Shown: positions 37,079 to 45,109 of the stretch, one piece after another
Layout: every line of letters begins with the position of its first letter
Numbering within the stretch: position 1 is the first letter of the stretch
Position numbers and translations under genes: made by a program
DNA from: a virus
Direction: 5' to 3' (one strand)
Length of the DNA: 45,909 nucleotides
IMG/VR virus record: IMGVR_UViG_3300045968_000312
Location: 1 to 45,909 of that record
Notes under the pieces: model-generated
Told to the model about the DNA's origin: nothing
The model's database searches: none
Seen by the model: only the letters and a program-made list of their open reading frames with translations

Positions 37079-37087
37079 AGAGTCCAG
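37071..37087 (+). repeat. Boundary stem-loop, copy 4
   Basis: CTGGAT-GAAGA-GTCCAG, extendable to nine pairs with GCG/CGC flanks. Stop TGA begins in the stem; GGAGGG begins six bases later and ATG is at 37103. Confidence 0.75.
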
Positions 37088-37102
37088 CGCACGGAGGGAC
37101 TG

Positions 37103-37360
37103 ATGAAGTGCCAACACGACGGATGCGAAAACGACGGCGAAGAGTGCTACTTGTCGTGTGTCGATCGTGACACCGAGCAGGACGTGCCTGACGGCTACTA
37201 CTGCGGCGATCACGCCGCCGACCACGGCTTTTGTCCATGTTGCGGCGAGTTTTGGGGCGGCATCGGCACGTTCGAGATGCGCGGCATTTGCGACCACTGC
37301 CACGACGAGCTAGAGGACGAGATCGACGAGCACCTTGAGTACATCGATTGGGAGGATTGA
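37103..37360 (+). CDS. Cys-rich zinc-binding protein, 85 aa
   Basis: Cys pattern CQHDGCENDGEECYLSC, YYCGDHAADHGFCPCCGEFW and CDHCHDELEDE gives at least two zinc sites plus an acidic tail. Found after hairpin copy 4. It may be a small regulator or an inhibitor of a host factor; nothing proves this. Confidence 0.65.
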   Translation: MKCQHDGCENDGEECYLSCVDRDTEQDVPDGYYCGDHAADHGFCPCCGEFWGGIGTFEMRGICDHCHDELEDEIDEHLEYIDWED

Positions 37361-37615
37361 ATGACGAAACGCCGACGACTGCCACCGATGGTGCACGGCG
37401 ATCGCGGCCTGGTGGGCGCGAGCGTGAAGAGCTTTACCGTCGGCAGCTGGGTGCCCAATCAGGACAGCAGCGGCATGGCCGTGGCCGTCGCGATCTCCAT
37501 TGAGACGGAGAGTCACGGCGACCTGGTGCTGCGGCTCAAGTCACCCAAGGCGGTCGACGACATGGTCCAGATGCTGCTCCGCCACAAGCGGGACGTTTGG
37601 CCGGGGGCTGGATAA
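37361..37615 (+). CDS. Small beta-rich protein, 84 aa
   Basis: GGAGG six bases upstream, inside the end of the previous gene. VKSFTVGSWVPNQDSSGMAV and VVLRLKSP-type strands (DLVLRLKSPKAVDDMVQML). No family recognised. After it, 131 bases contain no convincing gene apart from a 37-codon frame without a ribosome site. Confidence 0.5.
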   Translation: MTKRRRLPPMVHGDRGLVGASVKSFTVGSWVPNQDSSGMAVAVAISIETESHGDLVLRLKSPKAVDDMVQMLLRHKRDVWPGAG

Positions 37616-37746
37616 TTGCGATGAGGATGGCGCGGAACAGTTGCTTTTCGGCGGGCCGAATGCCGGATTTTCCAAGATTCCCGCTGGCCCTTCGAAGACC
37701 AGATTGCTTTTCTGGGTTGCCAGGTTCAGACTGACGGAGTTGGGGG

Positions 37747-37854
37747 ATGTACGCTTTTTGTCAGCAGTTCGTGTTTCCACTGCTCGCCACGATGGGCGTG
37801 GTGGGCGTTCTGACGGTGCTGTGGCGGGACGTCGTTGGAATGATGGGACCATGA
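37747..37854 (+). CDS. Small single-TM protein, 35 aa
   Basis: Frame MYAFCQQFVFPLLATMGVV and on to a Trp-Arg-Asp end, one clear hydrophobic helix (FPLLATMGVVGVLTVLW). ATGA overlap with the next gene; GGAG upstream. A holin-like or membrane-anchor peptide, too short for a standard gene caller. Confidence 0.5.
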   Translation: MYAFCQQFVFPLLATMGVVGVLTVLWRDVVGMMGP

Positions 37855-38060
37855 AGATCGGCGCTGGCTTGTTGCGGATGCTTTTGTTCGCCGCCGGCGT
37901 CGCATGCGGCGTCGTCGGCGCTCAATTGTGGGAGTCCGCGGACCGGGCCGAGCTGCGTCGCGAGCTGGCGAAGAGCCGCCAATACTGTGACGACTGGCGC
38001 GATCTGGCCGTGCTCCGGGATGAGGAGCTGCAGGCCGCGTATAAGGAGCTGGCAAAATGA
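37851..38060 (+). CDS. TM plus coiled-coil protein (spanin- or anchor-like), 69 aa
   Basis: MKIGAGLLRMLLFAAGVACG TM helix near the N-terminus, then a charged helical tail (ADRAELRRELAKSRQYCDDW). This layout fits inner-membrane spanins (Rz-like) or pilus-cassette anchor proteins. Overlaps both neighbours (ATGA each). Confidence 0.55.
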   Translation: MKIGAGLLRMLLFAAGVACGVVGAQLWESADRAELRRELAKSRQYCDDWRDLAVLRDEELQAAYKELAK

Positions 38061-38989
38061 GGCGCGGATTTACTTTGCCGGAAATGCTGATTGTGATCCT
38101 CATCGTCGGCATCATGTCTGGTCTCGTGCTGGCGGGATTAAGTGGGGCCGTGCAACTCGCCCGCGAGCAGCGGACACGAGCCATAATCGGCAAGCTGGAC
38201 TTGCTGATTGGCGAACGGTGGGACGGCTACAGCACGCGGGCCGTGCCGATGAGGATTCCTGCCGGGACCGTGCCCGTGGTCGCGGCCCGTGCGAGGCTCT
38301 ACGCGCTGCGCGAACTGCAGAGAATGGAAATGCCAGACCACGTTACGGATCTCATCGATGGTCCGGTGATTCTCTCCACGCAACCATCCGCCTGGAAAGG
38401 CTACCGCCGGAGGGCGCAACGAGAGTCAATTGCAAAATTCGGGGCCGGCGCAGATTGGACAACGACATGGACCGCACAGCACCAGGGCAGCGAATGCCTG
38501 TATTTGATCCTGTCCCAAATGCACGACGGCGACAAACAGGCTCTCGACTATTTCAGCCAGGATGAGATAGGGGACGTTGACGACGATGGGATGAAGGAGA
38601 TCCTCGACGGCTGGGGGCAGCCGATTGAGTTTCTGCGCTGGCCGGCTGGATTCACAACCGCCAATGGCGCTATAGGTCCGATGGATGCGGACTTCGCAAG
38701 CCATCCCGATCCGTTCGACCCGTTGAAATGCGACCCACGGTGGCTCGACGCGACGGCGACAATCAAGCCCTACATGCTGACGCCGCTACTTCTCTCCGCC
38801 GGCCGTGACAAGGCTTACGACATTTCGATCCTGAGCGGGTTCAAGTACAGCACCACGAACCCGGCCAATGACCCGTACTATGGCCTGAATTCTACGACGC
38901 AGGTTATGAACGGGACGCCTCGGGATAACGACGGCGACGGTTTGGTGTCGAGCGACAACATCACGAATCTGGCACCTGAGACACCTTAG
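38057..38989 (+). CDS. Prepilin-type (pseudopilin) protein, 310 aa
   Basis: MRRGFTLPEMLIVILIVGIM has the type IV prepilin cleavage site G4/F5 with Glu at mature position 5 and a 20-residue hydrophobic stem. The large soluble domain has a GspG-like motif area (DGWGQPIEFLRWPAGF) and DPFDPLKCDPRWLD, as in planctomycete type II secretion/pseudopilin proteins; it ends in an Asp/Gly/Asn-rich tail (DNDGDGLVSSDN). It needs a host prepilin peptidase. Three-gene ATGA-linked cassette with two small membrane proteins. Its 3' end overlaps the convergent structural gene by 29 bases. Confidence 0.8.
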   Translation: MRRGFTLPEMLIVILIVGIMSGLVLAGLSGAVQLAREQRTRAIIGKLDLLIGERWDGYSTRAVPMRIPAGTVPVVAARARLYALRELQRMEMPDHVTDLIDGPVILSTQPSAWKGYRRRAQRESIAKFGAGADWTTTWTAQHQGSECLYLILSQMHDGDKQALDYFSQDEIGDVDDDGMKEILDGWGQPIEFLRWPAGFTTANGAIGPMDADFASHPDPFDPLKCDPRWLDATATIKPYMLTPLLLSAGRDKAYDISILSGFKYSTTNPANDPYYGLNSTTQVMNGTPRDNDGDGLVSSDNITNLAPETP

Positions 38990-39383
38990 CGCGGCGCAGT
39001 GCTTCATCCAGGATGGAGTTGTAGGCGTCGCTCGACCGGAACCAAGATTTCGTCAGCAGCGCCGTGCCGGCCTTGGCTTTATCTATCCAGCCCTGTTCGG
39101 CGGCCGATTGCTGGAGCCATTCAATAATCGCGTCGCGGTTGGCCTCGCAGCCGTCGATCCCCCAAGCGTTCATTTCGGCGGCGCGTTCCGGGCATTTTTT
39201 GTTGGGGCAACCGCCAGCGAATTCGGAAATGACGAGCTGTAGCGCGGTTCCCGGCGGCAGCGCGGCCGGTCGCTGTGTTCCGCAGTTTTTTTGCGGCGGT
39301 CTATCGTAGGGCCGCTTCGTGGTATAGCCACACTGCGGACAGTGCCACCGCCCGTCTGGTAGCCTCTCAAATTGACAGCTCAT
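38961..39383 (-). CDS. Zinc-ribbon protein with CxxKxCxxRAxxMN motif, 140 aa
   Basis: The start ATG 39383 overlaps the upstream stop. MSCQFERLPDGRWHCPQCGY ribbon, then GCPNKKCPERAAEMNAWGIDGCEANRDAIIEWL. The CxxK-CxxRAxxMNxxGxxxCxxNxxxIxxWL pattern is one I know from planctomycete phage-like loci, next to surface-modifying genes. Last gene of the structural operon. Confidence 0.65.
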   Translation of the reverse strand: MSCQFERLPDGRWHCPQCGYTTKRPYDRPPQKNCGTQRPAALPPGTALQLVISEFAGGCPNKKCPERAAEMNAWGIDGCEANRDAIIEWLQQSAAEQGWIDKAKAGTALLTKSWFRSSDAYNSILDEALRRAKVSQVPDS

Positions 39384-40486
39384 AAGACCACTACCAAATC
39401 GTTCGGCGTCACGCTTGATATGCAGCCATCGCCCGTTGTGCAGCCTGGCATCGCGTTGACGTAGGGCAATTCCAGTTCGACGCCCGCGCACGCAAAAGGA
39501 TTGCTTACCGCCACTGCGAACAGATGCGCTGTTTCAAGGCCGCCAGGTCCATTTCCAACAACAACCCTTAGTGTTGTGCCAGTCGTGTCAAACCAAGCAT
39601 AGACCCTCAATGACCATGTTTGGGCGCAACCTTGGTCTGGACAGAATGGGCTTGGAGCGGTGTAGTTCCAGAAACAATTTCGGGACACGTCTGGCTTTTG
39701 ACACACCCCTGATAAGAACGTCGCAGTCGGATCTAGCGCAAGTACAACCGTTTGTCCGTTCTGGGTCAGGCAGCAGGCGGTGGTGACGCAATTGATGGGA
39801 TTGTTTTCACTGTCGTAAAGATTGCTTGGCAACGTCACTTCGATGGTTGCTGGCAGTCCATCGCTGCATGGATTGCAAGCCCGGTCACAGAATGCACACG
39901 TCGCGTTGTCAACGTCGTGCTGGGTAAAACTGAAATCGTCAAACGAGACCGATGAGCTGCCGGCCCCTGTCCCCAGTCCACATTGAGTCCCGGCGATCGT
40001 GATCGATGACGAAGTGGAGACGGTCGCCAGATTAGTTCCCGCGGTCGTTACCACCACTCCCGACGAGTAGCAAATCACAAGCTGCAACTGCTCGGTGGCC
40101 TGAAAGCCGGCAATGGTTTGTGTGTCGCCTTTCTGCGTGTTGACGCCACTACTTCGCTGAAACAATTTTAGTGTTCCATTGCTTGCCCCTGGCTGGACTT
40201 CCGCGAACCAATAGTTGTTGTCGTCCACGTAAGCGATGACAAGCCGTCCGATGTCGCTGGTCGTGGCACAGGTGATTTTGACCGCGGCAAACACGCCGTT
40301 TAGACCGGCCGTAACGTCTGCCGTCGTGACTATTAATGCCGACGCGCTTGTGCAATCCAGGTCGCCACCGGACACCGCCCACGATCCGCTTCTGTCATCC
40401 CAATCCGTCGCCAGATTATCGACGCTGAAATCGTCGGAGAAGATTTCGCAGTTGCCGCACCCGCAATTTGAGCAAGGCACACTCAT
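39380..40486 (-). CDS. Cys-rich lectin-like tail protein, 368 aa
   Basis: The start ATG 40486 overlaps the upstream stop (ATGA); it begins MSVPCSNCGCGNCEIF. Residues 17-195 follow the concanavalin/LamG-like order (FSDDFSVDNLATDWDDRSG, IGRLVIAYVDDNNYWF, VSFDDFSF), then a second Cys-rich part (ATCAFCDRACNPC, SNLYDSENNPINC, CFWNYTAPSPFC). Ca-binding residues are not assigned. Probably a tail-tip or receptor-binding domain. Confidence 0.65.
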   Translation of the reverse strand: MSVPCSNCGCGNCEIFSDDFSVDNLATDWDDRSGSWAVSGGDLDCTSASALIVTTADVTAGLNGVFAAVKITCATTSDIGRLVIAYVDDNNYWFAEVQPGASNGTLKLFQRSSGVNTQKGDTQTIAGFQATEQLQLVICYSSGVVVTTAGTNLATVSTSSSITIAGTQCGLGTGAGSSSVSFDDFSFTQHDVDNATCAFCDRACNPCSDGLPATIEVTLPSNLYDSENNPINCVTTACCLTQNGQTVVLALDPTATFLSGVCQKPDVSRNCFWNYTAPSPFCPDQGCAQTWSLRVYAWFDTTGTTLRVVVGNGPGGLETAHLFAVAVSNPFACAGVELELPYVNAMPGCTTGDGCISSVTPNDLVVVL

Positions 40487-40983
40487 TCCGTTGGGCACTC
40501 CACTGCGTAGACGAACAGGCCGTCGCCGTGTTGCTCGTAGTACACGACGATACCCGTGCCAATGTCGACCAGCTCGTTGGTCACCTCGTCGTTTTCCCCG
40601 CTGTCGTTCGTCGTGCCGGCGTCGTAGCGGCTCACGGTCGCGGTGTCGCCCTTATCGAGCGCCTCGTCGGTGATGCCGCGAAACCGGCCGCCGCTGCTGG
40701 ACCCGCACAGCTCCCACCGCCGGCTGCCGGCCATCCAGACGCACTGCACGAAGTCGTCCTCCGCCGCGCCCTCGCCGTCCTTGCGGTCATAAACCAGCCT
40801 GAGGCTGTCAGCTTCCTCCGCGGTCACCTCCTCACCCATCCGCACCCAGGTGCTGCCGTTGTAGCGGGCCGGATAAGCGCGGGCACTGCCGCCGGCTGAC
40901 ATCGCCTCGTACAGCTGGAAGTAGCGGACGCTCGTAGACGACGGCCGCGTATGCTCTTCGCGTTTTCGTTCGCGCTTCGACAT
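40483..40983 (-). CDS. Tail-tip module protein, 166 aa
   Basis: Start ATG 40983 gives MSKRERKREEHTRPS; the upstream stop is just five bases before it. Beta-rich with ARAYPARYNGSTWVRMGEEV and DIGTGIVVYYEQHGDGLFVYAV. Probably a baseplate or fibre-linked protein by position. No name. Confidence 0.6.
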   Translation of the reverse strand: MSKRERKREEHTRPSSTSVRYFQLYEAMSAGGSARAYPARYNGSTWVRMGEEVTAEEADSLRLVYDRKDGEGAAEDDFVQCVWMAGSRRWELCGSSSGGRFRGITDEALDKGDTATVSRYDAGTTNDSGENDEVTNELVDIGTGIVVYYEQHGDGLFVYAVECPTE

Positions 40984-40987
40984 GCGG

Positions 40988-43054
40988 TCACCCCATCGTC
41001 TCACCGCGGAAGGTGTCGAGCACCGCGGTCGTGGTTTGGGACGTGAAGTCGTATTTCATGCCGACGACGATCGGGTAGCGCTTGGTGGGGGCCGGGCCTG
41101 AGCTGGCGTCGTCGCTGGGATTGGCGTCGTCGCTGGGCGGCTTGCCCTGGTCGACCGTCGTCTGGAAGTCGATGCCCCGCCCATCGACGCCCAGGATCGG
41201 CCGGCCGAGGGCCCCGTTGGCCTTGTAGCCGCACCCGGTGAGCGTGATCGAACCGGCGACGCTGGCCTGGTTCCAATTCGCCAGCAGCTGCCGGGCAAAA
41301 CTCATCGCCGCCAGCAGGTCGTCCACCTGGCTGGCGCGCAGCTCCTTCCTGATCACCTTTGATTTGTAGATCGACGACTTGTGGATGAACCGCTTTTTAA
41401 AGCGTGAGCCGACGTCGAGCGTCTCCACGCGCGTCGCTGGGTCGAGCGGTGAGTCCTCCTGCACGAACGCCACCAGGCGCCGGTCGGCCTGAATGGAGGC
41501 CGTCACCCGCACCTTGCCAACCGGCAGGCCCGTCTCCTCGTCGATCCCCTGGTCCATCAGCTCGACCGGAGGCACCTCGCCGTCGAACCGGATCCCGCAC
41601 TCGTGCGAGAGAATGTTTACCTGCCGGCCCTCGGCCCCGATTTCCGTTAGCTTCTTCCACTCAGCGTCAGCGCTGTCCCACCACTCCACTTCGATCCCGC
41701 CGCAGGAGCCGATGGGGCTGCCGTCGGTGTTGAGCGTGATCGTCGGCTCAAACTTTCGCCGGCGGTTCACGCAGGGCCCGAGGAACGGGGCCAGATCGAA
41801 CGTCCCCTCGATCCCATCCCGCAGGTCGTTGTAGTCGCCGGCCTCGTTGAGCACCCAGTCCCGCCACACCCGCGAGGTATTTTCCGGATCCTTCAGCGAC
41901 CAGCTTTCGCTGGAATCGATCAGGTCCTCGTCGTCGGCCTCGTCGTGAGTGCTGTCCCACGCCGGGACCAGCTCCCAGGTCGCCTCGATCTGCACATAGT
42001 CACCGAGGACCCGGAACGCGTTGACGCAGCGGCTGCTCACGTCGGCCGTCAGGTCGAGGTCCTCGGCGTTGGTTTTATCCATGTCGAGGTCCTGACCGCT
42101 GGCCTGCATTTTGATGCGGCCGCCGGTCCCGCGGCCGCGGGCGAACACGCGGATCTGACGCTTGCCCGGTGACAGGTAGTCGATGCACCAATCGAACCCG
42201 TAAGGCCTCAGCAGGGCGTCCAGCTGCACGTTCAGGTATTGGCCCAGCGGCTGGCGGTGAGCCCGCAGCACGCGGTCGTCGGCCCCCATCATGTCCTTTA
42301 GCACCTTGGCGTCCGGGTTCTTAATGAACTCCTCGTCCCGGTTGCACTGATCGCAGAGCATGAGGACGGCCTGGCTGAGCGTCCAAAACTCCACCTCCTG
42401 GCCGTCGGCCGTCTTGGCCGTGGTGTCCCGCACCCGCTCGCTGCCGCTCACGGCCCCGGCCTGATCGGCAAACAGCAGCTGCTCAGGCGGCACGAATCCG
42501 GTCTTCTTCAAGTCGTTCGACTTCGACTTGTTGCCCACGCAGCGGCCGTCATATTCCGGGTTAAATACGACCTGCTCCTCGACGGTGATGAACCGCGGGT
42601 CCTCCTCCTCACCCTCCTGCTCGTCGCTTTCCTCCGCGGCCTCTTCCTCGACTTCCTCCTCGGCGTCAGCCGAGCCCTGGCTGGCAAAGCACCGCATGCC
42701 GTCGAGCGGCTTGCCGAAATGAAAACCCTCCACCCGGCTGACAAACCGGCGGGCCGCCCCGCCGGCCGCGATGCTGATCTGGTGGCCGCCGATCACGCCC
42801 CAGTGGATAACCTGCATCGACGTCGCCGCATTGGCCGCGGTGCCGTGCAGCGCCACGCTGATTTCGCACTCCTGACCGAGCCACGGGTGAGCGATCAGCC
42901 GCTCGGCTTTCTTTTCGACGAGCGGGAACTCTTCGATGATCGCCGTGTCCAGCTTGCCCCCGCCGGTCGACAGGTCGACCGTGAGCACGTGGGCTGTGTC
43001 CACCGCCTGGTTCTTGATCGTCACCTTGGTTTTTACGGCCGGCCGCTGCAGCAT
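40988..43054 (-). CDS. Baseplate hub-like tail protein, 688 aa
   Basis: The largest tail protein of the operon. Middle part (LRPYGFDWCIDYLSPGKRQIRVFARGRGTGG; VSSRCVNAFRVLGDYVQIEATWELVPAW) is the pattern of gpJ/gp27-type hub proteins. A 30-residue acidic run at about 135-160 (AEEEVEEEAAEESDEQEGEE) is unusual. C-terminal beta region reads ITLTGCGYKANGALGRPILGVDG. Start ATG 43054, GAGG upstream; GTG 43057 is the alternative. Forms the tail tip around the tape measure end. Confidence 0.6.
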   Translation of the reverse strand: MLQRPAVKTKVTIKNQAVDTAHVLTVDLSTGGGKLDTAIIEEFPLVEKKAERLIAHPWLGQECEISVALHGTAANAATSMQVIHWGVIGGHQISIAAGGAARRFVSRVEGFHFGKPLDGMRCFASQGSADAEEEVEEEAAEESDEQEGEEEDPRFITVEEQVVFNPEYDGRCVGNKSKSNDLKKTGFVPPEQLLFADQAGAVSGSERVRDTTAKTADGQEVEFWTLSQAVLMLCDQCNRDEEFIKNPDAKVLKDMMGADDRVLRAHRQPLGQYLNVQLDALLRPYGFDWCIDYLSPGKRQIRVFARGRGTGGRIKMQASGQDLDMDKTNAEDLDLTADVSSRCVNAFRVLGDYVQIEATWELVPAWDSTHDEADDEDLIDSSESWSLKDPENTSRVWRDWVLNEAGDYNDLRDGIEGTFDLAPFLGPCVNRRRKFEPTITLNTDGSPIGSCGGIEVEWWDSADAEWKKLTEIGAEGRQVNILSHECGIRFDGEVPPVELMDQGIDEETGLPVGKVRVTASIQADRRLVAFVQEDSPLDPATRVETLDVGSRFKKRFIHKSSIYKSKVIRKELRASQVDDLLAAMSFARQLLANWNQASVAGSITLTGCGYKANGALGRPILGVDGRGIDFQTTVDQGKPPSDDANPSDDASSGPAPTKRYPIVVGMKYDFTSQTTTAVLDTFRGETMG

Positions 43055-43063
43055 CACGCGCCT

Positions 43064-43501
43064 CTACTTGGTCTTCAGCTGCCGGAATTGCAGCCAGAAC
43101 AGTTGGAACCAACCGTTGTCGAGCGTGGTGCTGTCCGGCCTGAGCGTGAGCACGCCGACGTCCTGAATCGGCCCCGGCTGCTCCTGACCCTGCAGCGGCA
43201 TCGGCTCGAAGGACGCGAACGTCACGTTCTTGAATTCCTGGGCGACTTCGCCGCTCTCCTTCAGCGTCCCGTTTTTGCCCACCAGGTCGTCCAGCTCGGC
43301 GATCGCTTTGAGCAGCTGCTTTTGCGTGTAGCCGTTGTGCAGGATTATTTCGACGAACAGGTGGCGGCCGCCAGGCTCGTCGACGATTTCCCCCTCGCCC
43401 TTGAGACCCCAGTATTTCACCGTCCGCCGGGCCACCTCCGACGATCCGCGCACGATCGGGCCGTGGGTGTGGGTCAAACGCTTACCACTGAATTCAATCA
43501 T
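43064..43501 (-). CDS. Tail protein next to tape measure, 145 aa
   Basis: ATGA overlap with the tape measure gene. Beta-rich (RHLFVEIILHNGYTQKQLLKA) with ELDDLVGKNGTLKESGEVAQEFKNVTF. Small protein directly after a tape measure is usually a distal tail (gpL/gpM-like or Dit-like) protein. Not confirmed. Confidence 0.55.
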   Translation of the reverse strand: MIEFSGKRLTHTHGPIVRGSSEVARRTVKYWGLKGEGEIVDEPGGRHLFVEIILHNGYTQKQLLKAIAELDDLVGKNGTLKESGEVAQEFKNVTFASFEPMPLQGQEQPGPIQDVGVLTLRPDSTTLDNGWFQLFWLQFRQLKTK

Positions 43502-45024
43502 CGGTCGCTGAGCCCTCCCGCGGCCGCCGGCTGCGGCTGGTTGCTGGCCGGCAGGCTTGTCACCTTTACCTCGGTGGGAGTCTTCCCCGCCGCCTCCTGC
43601 AGCTCCACCAGCTTTTGGAGCTGCTCTTCGACGCCCTTCAGGATTTCGATGCTGCGTTGATCCTCAGCAGAGATCGTGCGCGTCGTCGACGTCATTGGGA
43701 CCGGGCCGAAGCCCACGCCACCCATCGCATAGGTCGAGTGCTCGGTGTTTTCGAGCACGCGCCTCCGGCGTTTCACGGACCCCATCAGGTCGCCCACCTT
43801 CCTCGACGGTGCGATCGTCTTCATGGCGTCCGAGTACTTTTGCTCGGTGGCGTAAACGCCGCTCTCCACCAGCAGCTCGCTCAGGCCCTGCTGCTCCAGG
43901 CCGGCCAGGGCCCGTGAAGGGTCCGAGCGGAAGCGCTCGAGGCCTTGCACCAGGCCGCGCTGCACTTCGGCAGTCTGCTGGCTGGGCATCGCTGCGATCC
44001 CCCCGGCCCGCGCCTCCTCGCGCGCCTGCACCTCCGCGTGATCGCCAGCCATCTCCCGCTTGAACTTTTCGAAGTCCTGAGCCACTTCGCCGCCGCCGGC
44101 CATCGACATGAGTGCCGGTTTGGCCTCCGGCATTCGCAATTGTCCAATAACTTTTTTTCCACGGTCACTGCCTGCAAACTTCAATATCTCGCTGAGCGAC
44201 GCATTTGGCTTGCCCATCGCTCGGCTGAGTCTGCTAAGGAACGTTTGACCTGCCCCCACCGCTGCGCCGATGTTGCCCTCATCCATTCCGCCCTGCAACG
44301 CCATGAAAAACGCGCTAATATCACCGGCCTCATCCTTGCCACCACTGCGCAGTCTCTCGCGGGCGACCGCGGGCACCAGGTCCTTGGAAATCTCACCGAT
44401 CGACGATTCGCTGAACCGCCGCATCTGGACGAGCTGAGCCACCGACTGCTGCGGGCTCAGGCCGGGCATCTGCTTTTGCATGTCGACGGCCCCGGCCGCC
44501 AGGTCAGGCAGCTCCTCCGCCAGGTGCGGAGCCAGCTTTTGCGCGTAGAGTCCCGTCTCGAGCGCCGCCCGATCGCTGCCGCCAGCGCCGCCTTCCTTTA
44601 GCGCCTTGGTGACCGTGGCCAGGCTCAGCTTCTGCTCGACGGTTGACCGCTCACCGACCGCCTTCACCAGCTCGTCGGCCGTCAGGTCGCTGCCGGGCCG
44701 CAGGGCGTCGATCGCCTTTCGCTGTGAGCCCGCCAGGTTCAGCTGCTGGTCCATCGCCGCCTTGTTTTTGCGGTTGATGTTGTCCAGCTCCTGACCGATC
44801 AGCTGCAGGCCCGTCTGCACGGTGAGGTAGGCGGACGCGGCCTTCAGCGCCGCCTTCGCCATTTCGTCGAAGCCGTCCTTCGACTTCTTGCTGGCTTTCT
44901 CGCTGGCCTTCTCGAGCGCCCGCAGGGCCTCCGCGTTCTGGACGATGGCCTGGTTGTTTTGCAGCCACGCGCGCACCGCCTGCGCCTGCTCCACCGTCAG
45001 CTCGATGCTTACCTTCTCACTCAC
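43498..45024 (-). CDS. Probable tape measure protein, 508 aa
   Basis: Mostly helical and Ala/Gln/Lys-rich, beginning VSIELTVEQAQAVRAWLQNNQAIVQ, then ALEKASEKASKKSKDGFDEM, and further long helices. No membrane segments. Length would give a tail of about 75 nm using the usual 0.15 nm per residue. Start GTG 45024 after GGAGG. Position, between the chaperone-position gene and the tail tip genes, supports the call. Confidence 0.65.
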   Translation of the reverse strand: MSEKVSIELTVEQAQAVRAWLQNNQAIVQNAEALRALEKASEKASKKSKDGFDEMAKAALKAASAYLTVQTGLQLIGQELDNINRKNKAAMDQQLNLAGSQRKAIDALRPGSDLTADELVKAVGERSTVEQKLSLATVTKALKEGGAGGSDRAALETGLYAQKLAPHLAEELPDLAAGAVDMQKQMPGLSPQQSVAQLVQMRRFSESSIGEISKDLVPAVARERLRSGGKDEAGDISAFFMALQGGMDEGNIGAAVGAGQTFLSRLSRAMGKPNASLSEILKFAGSDRGKKVIGQLRMPEAKPALMSMAGGGEVAQDFEKFKREMAGDHAEVQAREEARAGGIAAMPSQQTAEVQRGLVQGLERFRSDPSRALAGLEQQGLSELLVESGVYATEQKYSDAMKTIAPSRKVGDLMGSVKRRRRVLENTEHSTYAMGGVGFGPVPMTSTTRTISAEDQRSIEILKGVEEQLQKLVELQEAAGKTPTEVKVTSLPASNQPQPAAAGGLSDR

Positions 45025-45109
45025 TCAGGGGCCTCCATAGCGAGCCAGTAGCCGTCGGCCCACGTCAGCCGGTGACGTGGCAACAGGCCACGCCGCCAGG
45101 CCACGTGCG

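Noticed and set aside
35833-37087. CRISPR-like array from the four hairpin repeats
   Set aside because: Spacing is irregular (180-730 bases), intervening sequences are genes, and no cas genes are present.
37616-37746. 37-codon plus frame between two early genes
   Set aside because: No ribosome site and no recognisable composition.
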